DNA from: UBA1738 sp045655325
Lineage (GTDB): Bacteria; Bacillota; Clostridia; UBA1381
Assembly (NCBI GenBank): GCA_045655325.1
Contig: JAZOOY010000031.1
Coordinates: 1-15,905, forward strand
Direction: 5' to 3'
Length of the DNA stretch: 15,905 nt
Shown: in pieces, positions 13,323-15,905 of the stretch
Numbering within the stretch: the stretch's first letter is position 1
Layout: each line of letters starts with the position of its first letter
The notes under the pieces: model-generated
Told to the model about the DNA's origin: nothing
Seen by the model: the letters and a program-made list of their open reading frames with translations, nothing else
The model's database searches: none
Translations under genes and position numbers: made by a program

Positions 13323-14189
13323 TTAAATTCCAATCTTATTTTCTCTTGCCCAGTAAAACAGGTATTGTTGTGCAAAACCGCCAAGCTCGCCAAATTTTTT
13401 ATCGGCAAAGGCGGAAATGGTTTCTTTATCTTGTTCGCCATCAAAATAGCAATGCTCCATTATACGCTTAATCCACACGTCAACAGGGAAGCTTGCATAT
13501 TTTTCAAAGGAAAACAAAAGCACACAATCAGCCACCTTGTTTCCTACGCCGGAAAGCTTTAAAAGCTCAGCTTTAGCATACTCATAACTTGCGGATTTTA
13601 AACATTCAAGGTCTATCTGCCCACCTGCCACAGCTTTTGCGGCATTTAAGATGTATTTATCACGAAATCCTGCCTTGATAACCGCCAAATCCGAAAGCTC
13701 AAGGCTTGCAAGTTTTTCCGCAGTTGGAAAAGTGTAAAAATCTTTGCCAAGGTATGTTACTTTTTCACCAAAATTGGTGCAAAGGCTGTCAATAATTTTC
13801 TTGATTCTGGGAATATTATTGCTGGCGGAAATTATAAAGGAAATAAGGCATTCAAACGGCTCTTGATTTAAAAGCCTTATGCCACCGCCAAAACCTGATG
13901 CTGTTTTCATGACAGGGTCAACGGATAGCGCTTTTTTAATTTCGCCATAGTCCCGCTCACAGTCAAAATAACGGCTCCAGACCTTGTCCCATCTATCACG
14001 GGTGGTATCAAAAAGCGTTATAACGTCACTCGTCTTGCTTATTTTAAGTGGCAATCCGTAAGCTATGCCAAAGTAAGCATCGCCAATCTTTTCCCAGCGG
14101 AAACATTGACCGCAGTCAAAGGTTTGCACCAAGTCAAAATCACGGACGTTTTTCAGTATTAAATTACCCTTTTCTTCATAAATTTCCAT
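13323..14189 (-). CDS. 8-oxoguanine DNA glycosylase / AP lyase (OGG1-like, HhH-GPD)
   Basis: This is a base-excision repair enzyme expected to remove 8-oxoguanine and cut at the abasic site. The 288 residues show the OGG1 N-terminal domain (FDLVQTFDCGQCFRWEKIG), a helix-hairpin-helix LLKLSGVGNKVADCV with catalytic Lys K218, and the catalytic Asp D237 in FPVDVWIKRIM. I give the ATG at 14189 (MEIYEEKGN). An in-frame TTG two codons upstream (14195) is also plausible, because GGAG (14206-14209) is 10 nt from it and 16 nt from the ATG. Longer readings start at or before the predicted transcription start and are unlikely. It heads a minus-strand run with the multi-Cys gene (3-nt gap) and probably fba. 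Annotation as an alkyladenine glycosylase is the main alternative, but the Cys-Gln-Cys-Phe-Arg-Trp signature favours OGG. Confidence 0.92.
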   Translation of the reverse strand: MEIYEEKGNLILKNVRDFDLVQTFDCGQCFRWEKIGDAYFGIAYGLPLKISKTSDVITLFDTTRDRWDKVWSRYFDCERDYGEIKKALSVDPVMKTASGFGGGIRLLNQEPFECLISFIISASNNIPRIKKIIDSLCTNFGEKVTYLGKDFYTFPTAEKLASLELSDLAVIKAGFRDKYILNAAKAVAGGQIDLECLKSASYEYAKAELLKLSGVGNKVADCVLLFSFEKYASFPVDVWIKRIMEHCYFDGEQDKETISAFADKKFGELGGFAQQYLFYWARENKIGI

Positions 14190-14232
14190 AGGCAAGATAG
14201 GTTTTCTCCAAAACAAAAATCCATACATACTA

Positions 14233-14261
14233 ATTGTATCACAAACTAACGACATTATCAA
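14233..14261 (-). promoter_or_regulatory. Sigma-A-type promoter for the DNA glycosylase run
   Basis: On the minus strand, -35 TTGATA (plus positions 14256-14261), a 17-nt spacer and -10 TACAAT (14233-14238). Transcription should start near 14226, about 35 nt before the chosen ATG. Confidence 0.75.
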
Positions 14262-14275
14262 TATTTTTGCAAAAA

Positions 14276-14297
14276 ATTGTCTAAAACAATAGACAAT
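14276..14297. promoter_or_regulatory. 8-bp inverted repeat over the aminopeptidase -35 box, possible operator
   Basis: ATTGTCTA (14276-14283) and TAGACAAT (14290-14297) are perfect inverted repeats separated by AAACAA. The right arm contains the -35 hexamer of the plus-strand promoter, and the left arm lies 15 nt upstream of the divergent -35. The arrangement resembles an operator for a dimeric regulator; none is encoded nearby. Confidence 0.5.
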
Positions 14298-14317
14298 ATC
14301 GCAAAATATGATATAAT
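14290..14317 (+). promoter_or_regulatory. Sigma-A-type promoter for the M18 aminopeptidase
   Basis: -35 TAGACA (14290-14295), a 16-nt spacer and consensus -10 TATAAT (14312-14317). The expected start, near 14324, gives a leader of about 27 nt containing AAAGGA (14338-14343), 7 nt before the ATG. Confidence 0.8.
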
Positions 14318-14350
14318 AAATACATAATTGTTAAACGAAAGGACTACAAA

Positions 14351-15757
14351 ATGGACCAGAAAGAAATTTATACAAAGCTTAAATATAAAACAAAAAAAGT
14401 TCACGACGAAATTTCACCTGAAAAAAGACGTGAAATGATGGACCTTGCAGACGAATACAGAGAATTTTTGGACGCAGGAAAAACAGAGCGTGAATGTGTG
14501 AAAATTGCTATCGAAATGGCGGAAAAGAACGGTTTTGTGCCATTTTGTGAAAAGGACAGCTTAAAGGCTGGCGACAGAGTGTATTTTGAGAATCGCAAAA
14601 AGAATATTATTCTTGCAGTTATCGGTGAAGAAGACATCACAAAGGGTATCAACATTGTTGGTGCTCATATTGATGCGCCAAGACTTGACTTAAAGCAAAA
14701 TCCACTTTATCAGTCAAAGGATATGGCTCTTTTAAAGACCCATTACTATGGCGGAATTAAGAAGTATCAGTGGACAACTGTGCCACTTGCACTTCACGGC
14801 GTGTGCTATACAAAAGACGGTGAGCAGGTGGAAATCAACATTGGTGAAAATGAGAATGACCCTGTTTTCTGCATAACAGACTTGTTGCCACACCTTGCAA
14901 AAGACCAGATGGCAAAGAAACTTGGCGAGGCAATTGAGGGCGAAGCTCTTAACGTTTTGGTCGGCGGAATGGGAGTTAACGATTCCGATATTGACGACAG
15001 CGTGAAGTTCAATATTTTGAATATCTTGAACATTACTTACGGAATCACAGAAGAATCATTCCTGTCAGCAGAAATTGAAGTTGTACCAGCAGGAAAATCA
15101 CGAAATGTTGGTATAGACAGCGCATTTGTTGGCGGTTATGGTCAGGACGACAGAGTTTGTGCATTTACTGCCCTAAAGAGTATTTTAGACGTAAAAGTGC
15201 CAAACAAAACCGCTATGTGCCTGTTGGTTGACAAGGAAGAAATCGGCTCAACAGGTAACACAGGTATGCTTTCAAAGTTCTTTGAAATGGCAACACTTGA
15301 ACTTGTAGAAAAAGTTTCAGGCAAGAACGATATGGTGACATTTAACAAGGTTATAAGAAACTCTGCTTGTATGTCAAGTGACGTATCAGCGGCGGTTGAC
15401 CCGAATTATGAAAGCGCATTCGAGCCACAGAACTCATGCTTTGCAGGCCGTGGTCTTGCGCTTATGAAGTATACAGGTTCACGCGGAAAATCAGGGGCAT
15501 CTGATGCATCAAGCGAATTTGTTCACGAAATTGCCACAATTTTAAATAAAAATGAAGTAATCTGGCAGACTTGTGAGCTTGGAAAGATTGACCAGGGTGG
15601 TGGCGGAACAATTGCCATGTATGTTGCCAATATGAATATGGATGTAATTGACTGTGGAGTGCCTGTGCTTTCTATGCACTCACCATTTGAGGTTACAGCT
15701 AAGGGTGACATATATATGGCATATAAAGCCTATTTAGCTTTCTTTAATAACAGATAA
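14351..15757 (+). CDS. M18 family zinc aminopeptidase
   Basis: This cytoplasmic metallo-aminopeptidase of the aspartyl aminopeptidase / aminopeptidase I family probably recycles peptides. The 468 residues match the clostridial M18 length. Metal-site motifs appear in order: GAHIDAPRLDLKQNPLY (His), GYGQDDRVCAF (bridging Asp), DKEEIGSTGNTG (catalytic and binding Glu), SSDVSAAVDPNY (Asp) and LSMHSPFEV (His). A typical KYQWTTVPLALHGV segment follows the first motif. The ATG has AAAGGA at 7 nt. It is monocistronic: its own promoter upstream, a strong terminator 4 nt after the stop. It is divergent from the DNA glycosylase run. The preferred N-terminal residue cannot be told from sequence. Confidence 0.95.
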   Translation: MDQKEIYTKLKYKTKKVHDEISPEKRREMMDLADEYREFLDAGKTERECVKIAIEMAEKNGFVPFCEKDSLKAGDRVYFENRKKNIILAVIGEEDITKGINIVGAHIDAPRLDLKQNPLYQSKDMALLKTHYYGGIKKYQWTTVPLALHGVCYTKDGEQVEINIGENENDPVFCITDLLPHLAKDQMAKKLGEAIEGEALNVLVGGMGVNDSDIDDSVKFNILNILNITYGITEESFLSAEIEVVPAGKSRNVGIDSAFVGGYGQDDRVCAFTALKSILDVKVPNKTAMCLLVDKEEIGSTGNTGMLSKFFEMATLELVEKVSGKNDMVTFNKVIRNSACMSSDVSAAVDPNYESAFEPQNSCFAGRGLALMKYTGSRGKSGASDASSEFVHEIATILNKNEVIWQTCELGKIDQGGGGTIAMYVANMNMDVIDCGVPVLSMHSPFEVTAKGDIYMAYKAYLAFFNNR

Positions 15758-15761
15758 TATA

Positions 15762-15790
15762 AAAACAGGAGTCAAAATGGCTCCTGTTTT
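15762..15790. terminator. Bidirectional terminator between convergent genes
   Basis: Stem AAAACAGGAG (15762-15771) / CTCCTGTTTT (15781-15790), extended by a C-G and a G-U pair to a 5-nt loop. On plus the 3' arm ends in TTTT; on minus it ends in TTTTT followed by ATATT. It can serve both the aminopeptidase and the convergent gene to its right. Confidence 0.88.
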
Positions 15791-15793
15791 GTG

Positions 15794-15904
15794 TTATATA
15801 AATTTTTCCTTTATTAGGTTAAGAACATCTTGCTTGATTTTAAGTAAGTTGTCATAATCCTTTGAATATTCTGCAAGAGTAATTTTACCGTATTTTTCAA
15901 TAAC
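15794..15904 (-). CDS. C-terminal fragment of an unidentified protein
   Basis: The minus strand is open from the window edge for 36 codons to a TAA at 15794-15796. The fragment includes EKYGKITLAEYSKDYDNLL and ends LNLIKEKFI, a charged, helical-looking sequence. The stop lies 3 nt from a terminator that works in this direction, which supports a real gene end. The start is beyond the window and the family is not recognisable. Confidence 0.6.
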   Translation of the reverse strand, partial: VIEKYGKITLAEYSKDYDNLLKIKQDVLNLIKEKFI

Positions 15905-15905
15905 A

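Noticed and set aside
14190..14261. Longer N-terminus for the DNA glycosylase
   Set aside because: It would begin in or upstream of the predicted promoter and its residues do not resemble the family; a TTG at 14195 remains possible.

Overview
The window looks like a chromosomal segment of a low-GC Gram-positive anaerobe, most likely a clostridium of the Ruminococcaceae/Oscillospiraceae type. This is inferred from gene order (rseP-ispG, aroQ-pepP-efp, hemW-hrcA-grpE-dnaK-dnaJ), a CIRCE-controlled heat-shock operon, AGGAGG-type ribosome binding sites, frequent TTG/GTG starts, and short stem-loop terminators. The genes are nearly all housekeeping. I see no phage, transposase, CRISPR array, tRNA or rRNA. 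No gene-free stretch exceeds 300 bases; the longest is 4022-4237.

Layout, left to right. (1) 1-3377, plus strand: the C-terminal part of the site-2 protease RseP, then IspG (isoprenoid pathway), AroQ (shikimate pathway) and an M24 Xaa-Pro peptidase, with ATGA overlaps at two junctions. (2) 3387-4742: efp from its own promoter, then an unusual intergenic region with two repeat elements, then a CD1247-like protein with a poly-Asp linker, a zinc ribbon and a Cys-Asp tail, closed by a strong terminator. (3) 4762-10799: hemW, then the heat-shock operon hrcA-grpE-dnaK-dnaJ behind a consensus promoter and CIRCE. A second copy of the repeat lies between grpE and dnaK, a GAAA-capped hairpin lies between dnaK and dnaJ, and a terminator follows dnaJ. 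(4) 10828-14189, minus strand: an OGG-type DNA glycosylase, a multi-Cys protein of unknown function and class II aldolase in a tight run ending in a terminator, followed by a membrane-anchored polysaccharide deacetylase whose stop codon abuts a double-hairpin repeat. (5) 14276-15790, plus strand: an M18 aminopeptidase transcribed divergently from the glycosylase, then a bidirectional terminator and the tail of an unidentified minus-strand gene.

The least explained signal is a structured intergenic repeat of about 87 nt. It occurs twice at about 91% identity by hand alignment, directly after the efp and grpE stop codons. A third, internally deleted derivative sits 22 nt beyond the first copy. 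All three share the 13-mer GGTACACACGTAC. The copies can form long-range outer stems, and the first and third can pair with each other in a mutually exclusive way. This could be a mobile palindromic repeat or a cis-acting RNA. I do not recognise it as a named family.
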